Origin: Solirubrobacter sp963848475 | GTDB taxonomy: Bacteria; Actinomycetota; Thermoleophilia; Solirubrobacterales; Solirubrobacteraceae | Direction of reading: 5' to 3' | Length of the DNA: 64,000 nucleotides | Assembly (NCBI GenBank): GCA_963848475.1 | Contig: CAWKDW010000003.1 | Coordinates: 310,001 to 374,000, forward strand | Shown here: positions 19,382 to 28,682 of the stretch, in pieces | How positions within the stretch are numbered: position 1 is the first letter of the stretch | Layout: the number at the start of each line of letters is the position of its first letter | Notes under the pieces: generated by a model | What the model was told of the DNA's origin: nothing | Database searches by the model: none | Seen by the model: only the letters and a program-made list of their open reading frames with translations | Position numbers and translations under genes: made by a program

Positions 19382-20961
19382 CGGATCCGAACCGGGACCG
19401 CGACCACGTCCTCGTCGATGTCCGACGTGCGGATCGCGAGCTCGATCGTCCAGAGGCCAGGGAACGGGACGGACATCCGCGGTGCAACGTAGTGACCCGG
19501 CTCCGCGGACACCAGTTCCACCGGCAGCGGCCCGAGGTCCTCACCGCCCGGCGGGATCAGCCTCGCCGTGACCTCGGGCGCCACGATCAGCCCGCCGTCC
19601 TTGGCCTCGAGGAAGATGTCGGCGACGTTCTCGCCCTGCTTGGCCCGGTCCATGTGCAGTTGCACGCTCCCGCCCTGCGGCCCCGCGACCTCGACGTCGA
19701 CCGGCGGGGCGTAGGCCACCCGGGCGGGCTCGGCGTTCACCAGCACAGCGGTCACCGCGAGCACGAGCACCCCGAGCACGACCTCCGCGATGACCGTTCG
19801 CCGCAGCCGTCGACCGACATCGCCGGTCATGCGTGCGACCACCCGGCGTGAGACCGAGGCGAGCGCGACGATCAGCAGCACGATCGCCGACTTGATCAGC
19901 AGCAGCTTCCCGAAATCCGTCGCCGGCAACGCGGCCAGCGCGCCGGACTGGCGCCAGGCGAGGTAGACGCCGGTCACACCGAGCGCGGCGAAGCAGACCA
20001 GCGCGAGCCGGGAGAACCGCGGTAGGACGGGCTCCAGCGTCGTCTGCGTACGCCCGAGCACGCACACGAGCAGCAGCGTGAGCCCGCCGAACCACAGCGC
20101 CATGGCCAGCAGGTGCACGGTGGCCGCGGGTACGCCGAGCCAGGTCTGGATGCCGGTCCGCGAGTGGTCCGTGAAGGTCCAGGTCAACAGGAGCCCGACC
20201 GCGCAGGTGCTCGCCGCGATCGTCAGTGCTCGCGAAGGCCGTTGCAGCGCCCGGGCGACCAGAAACGCGAACGCCCCTATCAGGAGCAGGCGCAGAAGCA
20301 GCGCCTGCCCGAACCGGGTCGAGAGCGTGAAGGACAGCGACAGCGAACCGGTCGCGTAGGGACCCTGCAGCAGCAGCACCGCGAACGTGCCTCCCGCGAG
20401 CATGCCGATGCCGGTCCAGAGGAAGCGCCGCCCGCGCGGGGACCGCGGGCCCTCGGGCCACAGGAGGAGCAGGACGCACGCGCCGCCGATCGCGAGCGCG
20501 AGCCCGAGGAAGGCGATCGCGCGCGCGGCCGCGTCGAAGGCCTCGACGACCTTGCTCGCCGAACCGTCGCCGACCGCGACGGTCGCGCTCGGCTCGCCGA
20601 TGCTGAACGAGAACGCGCCCGACACCGGGTGCGAGTCGGCGGAGGTGACACGCCACGCGACGACGTAGGTGCCGTTCGCAAGCCCACTCGGCATCGCCAG
20701 CACGGCCGTCGCGGGGTCACCGCCGGCGTGCCGCGCGGCGGCGGTCTTGATCGTCTTGCCGCTCGCGTCGAGCAGCCGCATCGAGCCCGGGCCGAGGTCG
20801 ACCGGCTCGCTGAAACGCATCTCGACGCTGCGCGGGGCCGTCTTCAGCAGCGCACCGTCGGCCGGGTTCGTGCGGACGACCGTGGCGTGCGCGCTCGCCG
20901 CCGCGGGGAGCAGGACGAGCGCCAGCAGCGCCGCCACCAGCGCGCGGGCGATCAGCTTCAT
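19378..20961 (-). CDS. CopC-CopD fusion copper transport protein (YcnJ-like)
   Basis: The ATG at 20961 overlaps the upstream lipoprotein stop. Signal peptide MKLIARALVAALLALVLLPA is followed by a CopC domain: mature His in SAHATVVRTNPADGALL, FSEPVDLGPGSMRLLDASGK and SADSHPVSGAFSFSIG, giving the His/Asp/His copper-site pattern. Residues about 150-440 are the CopD membrane domain with about eight TM helices (VHLLAMALWFGGLTLLLV, DFGKLLLIKSAIVLLIVAL). A further C-terminal extracytoplasmic beta domain follows. 527 residues. Family role: copper uptake or periplasmic-side copper handling. The order lipoprotein, CopC-CopD, YcnI with stop/start overlaps indicates one copper operon. Confidence 0.88.
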   Translation of the reverse strand: MKLIARALVAALLALVLLPAAASAHATVVRTNPADGALLKTAPRSVEMRFSEPVDLGPGSMRLLDASGKTIKTAAARHAGGDPATAVLAMPSGLANGTYVVAWRVTSADSHPVSGAFSFSIGEPSATVAVGDGSASKVVEAFDAAARAIAFLGLALAIGGACVLLLLWPEGPRSPRGRRFLWTGIGMLAGGTFAVLLLQGPYATGSLSLSFTLSTRFGQALLLRLLLIGAFAFLVARALQRPSRALTIAASTCAVGLLLTWTFTDHSRTGIQTWLGVPAATVHLLAMALWFGGLTLLLVCVLGRTQTTLEPVLPRFSRLALVCFAALGVTGVYLAWRQSGALAALPATDFGKLLLIKSAIVLLIVALASVSRRVVARMTGDVGRRLRRTVIAEVVLGVLVLAVTAVLVNAEPARVAYAPPVDVEVAGPQGGSVQLHMDRAKQGENVADIFLEAKDGGLIVAPEVTARLIPPGGEDLGPLPVELVSAEPGHYVAPRMSVPFPGLWTIELAIRTSDIDEDVVAVPVRIR

Positions 20962-21668
20962 CCGAGGCGCTTGATCACGGTCCGCAGGACGTCCTCGGCC
21001 TTCGCCGACGAGTCCGAACGCTCCCCGATGATCTTGCGGTGCGTCACGTCGAGGTAGAGGATCACATTCGCGCGATGGACGATGGCGTGCGCCGCGTCCT
21101 CGTAGTACACGTCGTCCGACGGGTTGATGTGCGCGATCTGCTGCAGCACGCCGTTCCAGCCGTTGGTCTCGAACGGCCGGCTCGACACGTTGTAGGTGCC
21201 GAGGATCGGCGACGGTCCGCCACGGACGACGTATTCCGCGGGACACTTGGCCACCGCGTCCGTGGCCTCCTTCATCCCGGCACCGGCGATCGCGCTCGTG
21301 CCGAAGACCAGCGCGCCCTGTGTGATGCTCGGGGTGCGGATGTCCGTGTCGAGCTTGGGCCCGACGACGAACTCCGTGACGGGTTCGGCGGCCCTGGGCT
21401 CGACGGCGTGATCGGACGCGGACGGCGCGTTCGCGCGCTGTGTCAGGGGACAGGTCTCCAGTGCCTCACGCGGCACGTAGTTCGCGTGAGAGTGATACTC
21501 GTCGTCGACCCAGTAGTCCTCGACCAGCGGCCGCACCGCTTCGGACTCGTCGCCGGCCTTGAAGTAGGCGGCCTTGATGTCCTTGCCTGTGTAGCTCGAT
21601 TTCCCATCCGAGCCGCAGCCCGCAACCGTGACGGCAAGGAGCGCCACACAGACGAGCGCCCGTCGCAT
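20958..21668 (-). CDS. Lipoprotein of unknown function in the copper operon
   Basis: The ATG at 21668 overlaps the LivJ-type stop (TGATG), and its own stop overlaps the CopC-CopD start. The lipobox is clear: LLAVTVAGCGSDGK, with acylated Cys about residue 18. The mature part has HSHANYVP, two further cysteines (ETCPLTQR and AKCPAEYVV), and YNVSSRPFETNGWNG, GVLQQIAHINPSDDVYYEDA and ANVILYLDVTHRKIIGERSD. 236 residues. I do not recognise the family. Its coupling to CopC-CopD and the His-x-His and Cys residues make metal handling possible, which is inference only. Confidence 0.75.
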   Translation of the reverse strand: MRRALVCVALLAVTVAGCGSDGKSSYTGKDIKAAYFKAGDESEAVRPLVEDYWVDDEYHSHANYVPREALETCPLTQRANAPSASDHAVEPRAAEPVTEFVVGPKLDTDIRTPSITQGALVFGTSAIAGAGMKEATDAVAKCPAEYVVRGGPSPILGTYNVSSRPFETNGWNGVLQQIAHINPSDDVYYEDAAHAIVHRANVILYLDVTHRKIIGERSDSSAKAEDVLRTVIKRLG

Positions 21669-22894
21669 CAGCCGCCCGCATTCGATCGCAGGGTATTGGC
21701 CACGGCGAACGCACCGTCCTTGACCTCGAGCGCGATGTTGTTGTCGTAGCGCATCGTGTGGTCGGAGGCGAACGCCAGCCCGGCATCGCCGAGGAACGTC
21801 GTGTAGGTCTGGTCCAGCAGCGCCAACTCCTGGCTGTTGCGCTCGCGATCGACCTTGCCGCTCTGCGTGACGGCCTGAGCGAGTGCGCGCAGTCCGTCGT
21901 AGGCCTGCAGCGCGTCGAACCCAGGCGGGCGCCCGTAGAGCTTCTCGAAGCGCGCAGCCCAGTCGGCGGCCTCAGGCAGGTTCTGGGGACTTGCCGGCGC
22001 GATCACGAACGCGCCCTCGGCGGCCTCCCCCGCAGCCGACAGGAACTCCTCGCTCTCGGACTCGGACGAGGCGATGAACTTGCCCGCGTAGCCGGCGGCC
22101 CGCAGTGCGGCCAGGAAGGCCCCTCCACCTGCCGCCGAGCCGGCCCAGTAGACCGCGTCCGGGTCCCCGTGGAGCGCCGCTTTGACGTAGGTCGTCCAGT
22201 CCGTGGTGGCAACGGGGACCGTCTGCTGACCGAGCGGCTTCGGGGCGGGCGCTGAGAGGCCCAGCACTTCGTCGCCCAGGAATTTCGACCCCGAGCTGTC
22301 CTCGGTCACCACCGAGAGCCGCTGGGCCGTCTGGTAGGAGAGGAAGTGCACGGTGGCCAGCGCGGCCTGGTGGGGCGTTCCGTTGATCAAGTACGCCGTC
22401 GGCGTGCGCTTGGCGCTGACGATGCTCGGCGTGTTCGCGGACGTGACCAGAAACGGCAGTCCCGAGCCCAGCGTGCGGGCCGCGGCGGTAGCCGCCGACG
22501 CGCAGATGCCGCCCAGCGCCCCCGCGACCTCGGTGCCCTTGAGGGCCTTGGCGCTCGCGCGGCCGTCGGTCGCGTCGCAGCCGTCGTCATGGGTCACGAG
22601 CGCGACCTTGTGCCCATTGACCCCGCCGCGGACATTGAGATCGGCGGCTGCCAACTTCGCCCCGTCGACGAGATCCTGCCCACGCTCGCCCTGCGGGCCC
22701 GACAACGGCGCCAGCACCCCGAACGAGACCTGGCCGGGGAGGAATCCCGCTGCGGCCGCGGGAGCCTCGGACCCGGTCGGCTTGTCGGCCGAGTCGCCGC
22801 CGCTGTGCCCGCAGCCGGAGACCGCCAGCGCGAGAAGCGCGAGGGCGCCGGCAATGCCGGCGCCCTCTCTGCATGACTTCAACTTCACCTTCAA
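21668..22894 (-). CDS. LivJ-like ABC substrate-binding lipoprotein
   Basis: The start is TTG at 22894 or, six bases inside, GTG at 22888. The lipoprotein signal ends LLALAVSGCGHSGGD. The mature protein is a type I periplasmic-binding fold of the leucine/amide family: FGVLAPLSGPQGERGQDLVD, LAAADLNVRGGVNGHKVAL, GGICASAATAAARTLGSGLP, SSESESEEFLSAAGEAAEG and YGRPPGFDALQAYDGLRAL. 408 residues. It binds an amino acid, amide or similar ligand outside the cell. No permease or ATPase genes adjoin it, so it may be a sensor or use a distant transporter. It sits 31 bases after the propeller-protein gene and is coupled to the copper operon. Confidence 0.85.
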   Translation of the reverse strand: MKVKLKSCREGAGIAGALALLALAVSGCGHSGGDSADKPTGSEAPAAAAGFLPGQVSFGVLAPLSGPQGERGQDLVDGAKLAAADLNVRGGVNGHKVALVTHDDGCDATDGRASAKALKGTEVAGALGGICASAATAAARTLGSGLPFLVTSANTPSIVSAKRTPTAYLINGTPHQAALATVHFLSYQTAQRLSVVTEDSSGSKFLGDEVLGLSAPAPKPLGQQTVPVATTDWTTYVKAALHGDPDAVYWAGSAAGGGAFLAALRAAGYAGKFIASSESESEEFLSAAGEAAEGAFVIAPASPQNLPEAADWAARFEKLYGRPPGFDALQAYDGLRALAQAVTQSGKVDRERNSQELALLDQTYTTFLGDAGLAFASDHTMRYDNNIALEVKDGAFAVANTLRSNAGG

Positions 22895-22925
22895 CTGCTC
22901 ATCTCTGGCGCGATGCGCCCTTTCT

Positions 22926-25214
22926 CTACGGCGTCGTGGTCGACAGCGTAAACGTCAGCGTTTTGCTGTACGCACCGGTGCGAAGGGCGTCCCCGGCACC
23001 GATGTGCTGCTGGAAGGCCAGCGTAACGGTGTCGTTGCTGGTCGGACCGCCATACGTCAACAACGACGTCGGGCTGGACGAACCGCCGATGTCGGCGAAC
23101 GCCGCGCCGCCGGTACCGGCCGCGCTCGACGCCTTGGCCTGCAGTACCGACGGCAGCGCGAAGGTGCCGTTGACGAGGTGGCCCGTATTGGTCGACGCCG
23201 GGTCGGCGACGGTGAGCGCCGCGTCACCCGCGGTCGAGATCACATTGGCGGTCGTCGAGGACGAGTAGTCCTTGGCGAGACCCGGCGTGAAGCTGCCGAA
23301 GCTCGCCGCGGTGCCAGTCGTCAGCGACAGCGTGGCCGGCACCGAGGCGCCCGCGCCGCCTTCCGCCGTGACCCAGTCACCCATCGTCTGGTTGTCCGCG
23401 CACGAGTTCCAGCAGGTCTTCGCCTGCGTCGTGCCGACCGGAGCGTTGAACTTCAGGACGTCGATGCCACGCGCGTAGTCGGAAACGTAGACGTACTTGC
23501 CGTGGAAGTACGGCGCCGCCGTGTCGCTCGAGATGACCTCGTCCGGGGCGCCGGCCACACCACTCGCCGGAACGCGGAAGTAGCCAACCTGCTGGGGGTT
23601 GCGCGGATTCGAGATGTCGACGAAGCGCGTGCCCTGCTCGTAGTTGCCGAGCGCGACGATGTTGCCCTTGACGGTGAACCAGTGCGCCGAGCAGTCGCCG
23701 ACGGTCGTGGTGCCGCCAGTCGACGTGGGCGCCGTGCCGTGGAACTGGCCCGGCTTGCCGTCCGTCGAGTACGACGCGAGACGCTCCATCAGCGCCGGAG
23801 CCGTTGACGTCAGCGTCGAGGGGAGGCTGTTCTCGACGTCACGGGTCCCCGCCAGAGAGGCGATGATGAACTTGCCGGCGCTCGAGCAGTTGGTGCTGTT
23901 CGATTCGTTGGTGATCAGCAGCACGTCGCCCGCGGCCTGGTCGCCGAGAGCCTGCGGGACGTGGTAGGCGTTGTGCATGAACGAGCCGGTGTTGCCGCTG
24001 ACCGAGCCGCCGCCGTACGGGAGCGGGTCATACGGGGTCGCGTAACGCATCGCCCCCGTGGCCGTGTCCTTGTGCAGGCCCTCGGTCCACCAACCGCGGG
24101 CGCCACCGGAGCCTGAGACCCAGGCCACGCCGTCGAAGTCGACATCGACGGAGTGCGTCGAGCCGGACGTCGAGGTCGTGCGCCGCACCGCCGCCTGGAA
24201 CACGTCCGCATAGGTGAACGGGTGGTCGGGATCGCGGATGTCGGTCACCGAGACCGCGGAGCGCCGGCCCGAAACGCCGCCGCCGACCTGCCAGATGAAG
24301 CGGCAGTCGTTGAGGCAGGTCGCCGTGTGGCCGAGCGAAGTCTGCTGGTAGCTGATGATCTGCGGGTTCCAGGGGTCGTTGAGGTCGACCGTGATGATCC
24401 CCTTCTTGCCCGAGTCCTTGGACAGGAACGCGAGCTTGCGACGGCTGTCGACCGTCATGTTCTCGCCCTCCCAGAACTGGCTCAGCGTCTCGCCCGTCCG
24501 CTGCCCGAGCGTCGCCGCCGAGAGCCCGGAGATGTACTTGGGGTGCTCCGGGTCCTTCAGCGACCAGACGCTGAGGCCCGGTGTGCCGTTGGCGACGATC
24601 ACGTCGTAGCCGAGGTTCTCGTACGAGAGGAAGTTCAGCGACGAGAAGCCCGGGCACTTGCTCGGGTTGTAGGCCGGGCACGACGGGTTGGCCGAGCCGG
24701 CGCCGCGGCTGTGGCCGACGTAGTCGACGTTGGAGCTCTTGTCCACCGGCGGCAGCGCGGTGTCATCCGGGAGCGACGAGGTGCCCTCGGTGCTCGTGCC
24801 CTTGCTGAGCTTCGCGAGCGATGCGGCCTCGCGGGAGTAGTTCGCGTCAGCGGCGGTCTTGGCGGCGGCGGCCGTGGCGGACGCAGCGGTCTTGGCGTCG
24901 TACGCCTGCTGCGCCGTGGCCTGCGCGGCCGTGGCGGCTGCAGCGGCAGCGATGTCCGCCGGGTCGTTCGTCTGTGCGGCCTTGGCGGCAGCGGCGGTCG
25001 CGGCGGCCTTCGCGGCGTCGAGGGCCACAAGCGCCTGAGCCGCCTCGATCGCCGCCGCCGAGGCGGCAGTGCCCGCGGCGGTGGCTTCCGCCTGGGCGGA
25101 TGCGACGGTGGCGGCGGTAACCGGACCGCGCGGCAACTCCGCGCCGTAGGCCGTACTGGTTCCCAACATCACGACAGTGGCAACGAACACCGCCGCGCGA
25201 GACATAGCTCGCAT
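22926..25214 (-). CDS. Secreted beta-propeller (LVIVD-like) protein with STTTP domain
   Basis: The ATG at 25214 has AGGAGG seven bases upstream. Signal peptide (MRAMSRAAVFVATVVMLG...AYGA), then an Ala-rich helical stretch of about 90 residues, then LVIVD-like blade motifs: NGTPGLSVWSLKDPEHPKYI, GIITVDLNDPWNPQIISYQ, AVSVTDIRDPDHPFTYADVF, GTRFVDISNPRNPQQVGYF and VYVSDYARGIDVLKFNAP. Cys pairs (SCPAYNPSKCPG, TCLNDCRF, TCWNSCADN) suggest disulfides. The C-terminal 120 residues are the shared domain ending KTLTFTLSTTTP. About 762 residues. Such propellers usually bind partners rather than catalyse; the Ala-rich segment could span the cell wall. Ligand unknown. Confidence 0.82.
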   Translation of the reverse strand: MRAMSRAAVFVATVVMLGTSTAYGAELPRGPVTAATVASAQAEATAAGTAASAAAIEAAQALVALDAAKAAATAAAAKAAQTNDPADIAAAAAATAAQATAQQAYDAKTAASATAAAAKTAADANYSREAASLAKLSKGTSTEGTSSLPDDTALPPVDKSSNVDYVGHSRGAGSANPSCPAYNPSKCPGFSSLNFLSYENLGYDVIVANGTPGLSVWSLKDPEHPKYISGLSAATLGQRTGETLSQFWEGENMTVDSRRKLAFLSKDSGKKGIITVDLNDPWNPQIISYQQTSLGHTATCLNDCRFIWQVGGGVSGRRSAVSVTDIRDPDHPFTYADVFQAAVRRTTSTSGSTHSVDVDFDGVAWVSGSGGARGWWTEGLHKDTATGAMRYATPYDPLPYGGGSVSGNTGSFMHNAYHVPQALGDQAAGDVLLITNESNSTNCSSAGKFIIASLAGTRDVENSLPSTLTSTAPALMERLASYSTDGKPGQFHGTAPTSTGGTTTVGDCSAHWFTVKGNIVALGNYEQGTRFVDISNPRNPQQVGYFRVPASGVAGAPDEVISSDTAAPYFHGKYVYVSDYARGIDVLKFNAPVGTTQAKTCWNSCADNQTMGDWVTAEGGAGASVPATLSLTTGTAASFGSFTPGLAKDYSSSTTANVISTAGDAALTVADPASTNTGHLVNGTFALPSVLQAKASSAAGTGGAAFADIGGSSSPTSLLTYGGPTSNDTVTLAFQQHIGAGDALRTGAYSKTLTFTLSTTTP

Positions 25215-25367
25215 GCACACCCCTCCTTGGCTTCTCTACCTACTCAGACCCATCGAGACAGCGGGGGAGCCCACCCAAAAACCCCAGGCTCCAATCCGGC
25301 GAGACTGCCAGAAGCCGGTGTGGAGGTCAACGAGACGTTCGTCGAGACGCCTACACACCCGGCCGCG

Positions 25368-28290
25368 TCAGGCCTCGACGGAGGCCGACGGCGGCTTGGC
25401 CGGCGCCGGTGACGGCCCGTCCTTCAACGACCACAGGAGCACCTTGGCCTTGCGGCCGCGGACGTCGGCCTCGCCTACCGCGACGAGGTCGTCGGCCGCG
25501 CGCGTGAGCATCTGCTTGGTCGTATCCGCGAGGAACAGCTGGTGCGGCGTGCCCTTGGTCATCCCCTCCAGCCGCGCGGCCGTGTTGGTCGTGTCGCCGA
25601 GCGCCGTGTACTCCAGCCGCCGCTCAGAACCCACGTTGCCGGACATCACAGGGCCGCTGTTGAGCCCGATGCCCATCTTGAAGCCGTCATTGAGGTCCTG
25701 CGAGCGCAGCCAGTCGTTGAAGCCGTGCATGCGCTCGAGCATCTCGCGCGCCGCCTCCAGCGCCCGATCCGCATGGTCGTCCTGCTTGAGCGGAGCGCCG
25801 AAGACGGCCATGATCCCGTCACCCATGTAGGCGACGAGCGTGCCGCCGTGGTCGAGGATCGCCTCGCTCATCTCGGTCAGGTAGCGGTTGCAGCGACTCG
25901 ATCACGCGCTCGGGCTCGAGCGACTCCGAGAAGCTCGTGAAGCCGCGCAGGTCGGAGAACATGACCGTGGCTTCGCCGCGCACGCCGCCGAGGCGCACGC
26001 CGTCGGAGTCGGCCAGCACCTGGTCGACGACCGCCTCGGGCACGAAACGCGCGAACGCGTCGCGCGCCTGCTCGCGCTCGAAGGCCACGGTCAGGCCGTG
26101 GATGGCCGCCGTGAGCACGATCGCCGCTACGCCCGCGGCGAACGGGTAGATGACGGTCACGATCCGGTCGCCATGCTGGAACAGCATCTGGGCGAAGACG
26201 AGGAACGCGAACAGGACCGCGAGCCCGATGCCCACCGCCGGCCGCACGCCGAGGCGCAGCCCGGCGATCGGCGCCGCGAGCGCGACGACGATGATCAGGA
26301 TGACGTTGAGCCACCACGACGATTCGCGCAGCGGGAACCCCTGCAGTGCCGTCGCGATCGAGTTCGCCTGGATCTCGGGGCCCGGCATCAGTGCGTTGCG
26401 CGTCGTCGACGTGTTGTGCTGGTCCTGAAGCGAGGTCGCGGTGCCGCCGATCACGACGACCTTGCCGCGTACCTGCCCAGGCTCGAAGTTCCCGCTGAGG
26501 ATGTCCGCGTAGCTGATGTACGGGACCCGCTCGGCACCGCCGGCGTAGTTGATCCATGCGGTGTTCCCGCCGGGGGTCTCGATCGTCCGGCCCGCCTGAG
26601 CCTGCGCCGCCGCCATCGGGAAGCTCACGAGCTCCTGCTGCCTGAAGTTCATGCGCCGGACGCGGCCGTCGGCGTCCTTCTCCACGAGCGTGATCGCCGG
26701 AATGGCGCCGCTGTAGGCGAGGCCTTTGCCAAACGAGAGGACGCTGGTGCGGCCGCTCCCGTCGGTCTCGGTCGTCGAGGCGACGAAGCTCGGCGCATCG
26801 TGGATCGCCTCGATGAGGTCGTTGTCGACCTTCTTCGCCTCCTTCGAGTCGCCGCTCTGCTCGGTGAGCTGCACGTCCATCGCGATCACGGACGCGCCCG
26901 CCTCGGTCAACTTCCGGATGCCCTTCGTCCATAGCTCACGCGGGATCGGGAACGTCGGCTGCTGGCTGAACGTCTTGTCGTCGTAGGCGGCGACGACAAC
27001 GTTGTCCGGCACCGGCAGATCTCCGCGGATCCGGAACCGCTGGTCGACGGTGGCCAGGTCGGCGTTGCGGAGCACGTGGCCGGCGTCCAGGATCAGCGTC
27101 AAGGCGATGATGGAGAACGCCCCGCCGAGCAGCAGCAGCGCGCGCAGGCGGCGCGTGCGCTGGTTGCCTTTCTTCGCGGTCACGCGATCGAGCAGGCGGT
27201 TCAGCGCGGGCGAACGCTGCGGGTTGCCGGTCAGCGCCGTTCCGGCCAGCCCGACGATGGCGCCGGCGAGCGGCGGGACGAACGCGAGGATCGTGCCGCC
27301 GGCGAACGCGAGCTGCGCGCCGATGACGAAGGCGATCACGGCCAGCAGGCCCGCGATCAGTCCGGCGAGCGTTCCGAAACGGAGCGCGACGAGCGGCGCG
27401 ACGATCGCCACGAGGATCGCCAGCAAGGTGTTGACCCAGTTATCGGCGGGCTTGAGCGGGAAGCCCGCGAGCGCGGTCGCGGTCGCCGCCGCCTCGATCT
27501 CCGGGCCCGACATGAAGCGGTTGCCGCTCGTCGAGGTCTGATGCTGATCCTGGGCCGCGTCGGCGCCGGCGCCGACGATCACGATCTTCCCCTTGACGTC
27601 GTTCGGGTCGAACTTGCCGTTCTCCACGTCGCCGAAGCTCAGTGCTGGGAAGGTCCCGTTCGGCCCGGGATAGTCGATCCACGCCTCGTCGCCGGGCGGC
27701 GTCGTAATGCGATGTCCGAGCTTCATCTCGGCGGCGACCAGCCCGAAGTTGCGGAGCTTTTCCAGCGCGAACGGCATCGTCCTGATCCGCCCGTCGGAAT
27801 TGTTCACGTACGACGTGTTGGCGGGCGTGGCGCCGCTGTAGTCGAGACCTTCCTGACCCCCGAAGATGTTCGTCGTGCCGTCGTCGTTGACGTCGGCGGT
27901 GCCGAGCACGACCTTCGGCGAGTCGGCCACGGCCTGGACGAGCGCGTTGTCGGCGTCGATGTCGTCGCTCTCTTCCGTGAACTGGAAGTCGTAGGCGATG
28001 ACGCCGGCGCCGGCCTTGGTCAGCTCCTCGATCACCTTGGCGTGCCGCGCGCGGTTGATCGGCAAGCGTGTGGGCGGATCGGTGCTGTTGAGCGTCTTGT
28101 CGTCGAGGTCGACGATCACGATGCCCGGCGGCGGAGACTGCTTCCCGCGGACGTCGAAGCGGGCGTCGACGCTCTGGAGTTCGAGGCGCTCGAACGCGCC
28201 CGTCGCCTTCACGATCAGCGCGGTGCCTGCCGCCAGGAGTGCGACGGCCAGCAGGAGCATCACCCTCCGCGACGGCCGGCGCGGCTTCAT
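25368..28290 (-). CDS. Double-CHASE2 class III adenylate/guanylate cyclase
   Basis: The ATG at 28290 overlaps the DUF3307 stop. Two extracytoplasmic CHASE2 modules are seen in tandem, each followed by TM helices. Module 1 has LQSVDARFDVRGKQSPPPG and GIVIVDLDDKTLN (about residues 35-60); module 2 has LATVDQRFRIRGDLPVPDN and VVVAAYDDKTFS (about 415-450). The cytosolic cyclase domain has metal-binding Asp residues in ATVMFSDLRGFTSFSES and AYMGDGIMAVFGAP, and Asn and Arg in LGDTTNTAARLEG. The usual substrate-selecting Lys (as in TLDKYIGD) is Ala here (TLVAYMGD). A one-base insertion near 25885 breaks the frame; corrected length about 973 residues. It makes cAMP or cGMP in response to an external cue, or may have lost strict selectivity. 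Confidence 0.88.
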
Positions 28291-28682
28291 ACGGCTCCGA
28301 CCACCAGCGCGGTGAGAAACAGCGAAAGGACGTGAAAGGACTGATCGACGGAGGCCGCGACGCCGAGATTGAGCCCGTCGACGCGTTTGACGCGGGCGAG
28401 GTAGAGCGACACCAGGCGGCCGTCATCGATGATCAGGTGCGGGATGAAGACCAGCACGGCGGCAATGATCGCCCATATCGCGCCGACATCGGCGCCGATC
28501 CAGATGAACGCCGGCAAAAACGCGAGTGTGTACGTCGAGACATGGCAGACGAGCGCCTTGCGGGCTACGGGGTCGGGCCCGAGCCCGCCACGCTTGTGGC
28601 GGGCCTGCCAGTCGGTCTGCAGCAGGTAGTCACCCACCATGTGGGCGACCAGAAAGCCGGCGAGGACAGCGACCCAGCTCAC
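28287..28682 (-). CDS. DUF3307 family membrane protein
   Basis: The GTG at 28682 overlaps the upstream stop (GTGA), and the stop overlaps the cyclase ATG. The N-terminal LAGFLVAHMVGDYLLQTDWQ is the DUF3307 signature, with HMVGDYLLQTDW-x2-RHK. Four TM segments follow (for example TLAFLPAFIWIGADVGAIWA and IIAAVLVFIPHLII), with conserved polar residues HVSTYT and DQSFHVLSLF inside them. 131 residues. Function of DUF3307 is unknown; the four-base overlaps on both sides tie it to the secreted FecR-like protein and the CHASE2 cyclase, so it may be a membrane relay or partner. Confidence 0.8.
   Translation of the reverse strand: MSWVAVLAGFLVAHMVGDYLLQTDWQARHKRGGLGPDPVARKALVCHVSTYTLAFLPAFIWIGADVGAIWAIIAAVLVFIPHLIIDDGRLVSLYLARVKRVDGLNLGVAASVDQSFHVLSLFLTALVVGAV

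Noticed and set aside
24780..25130. Ala-codon-rich stretch considered as a DNA repeat
   Set aside because: The bases are not an exact repeat; they encode an Ala-rich helical segment of the propeller protein.
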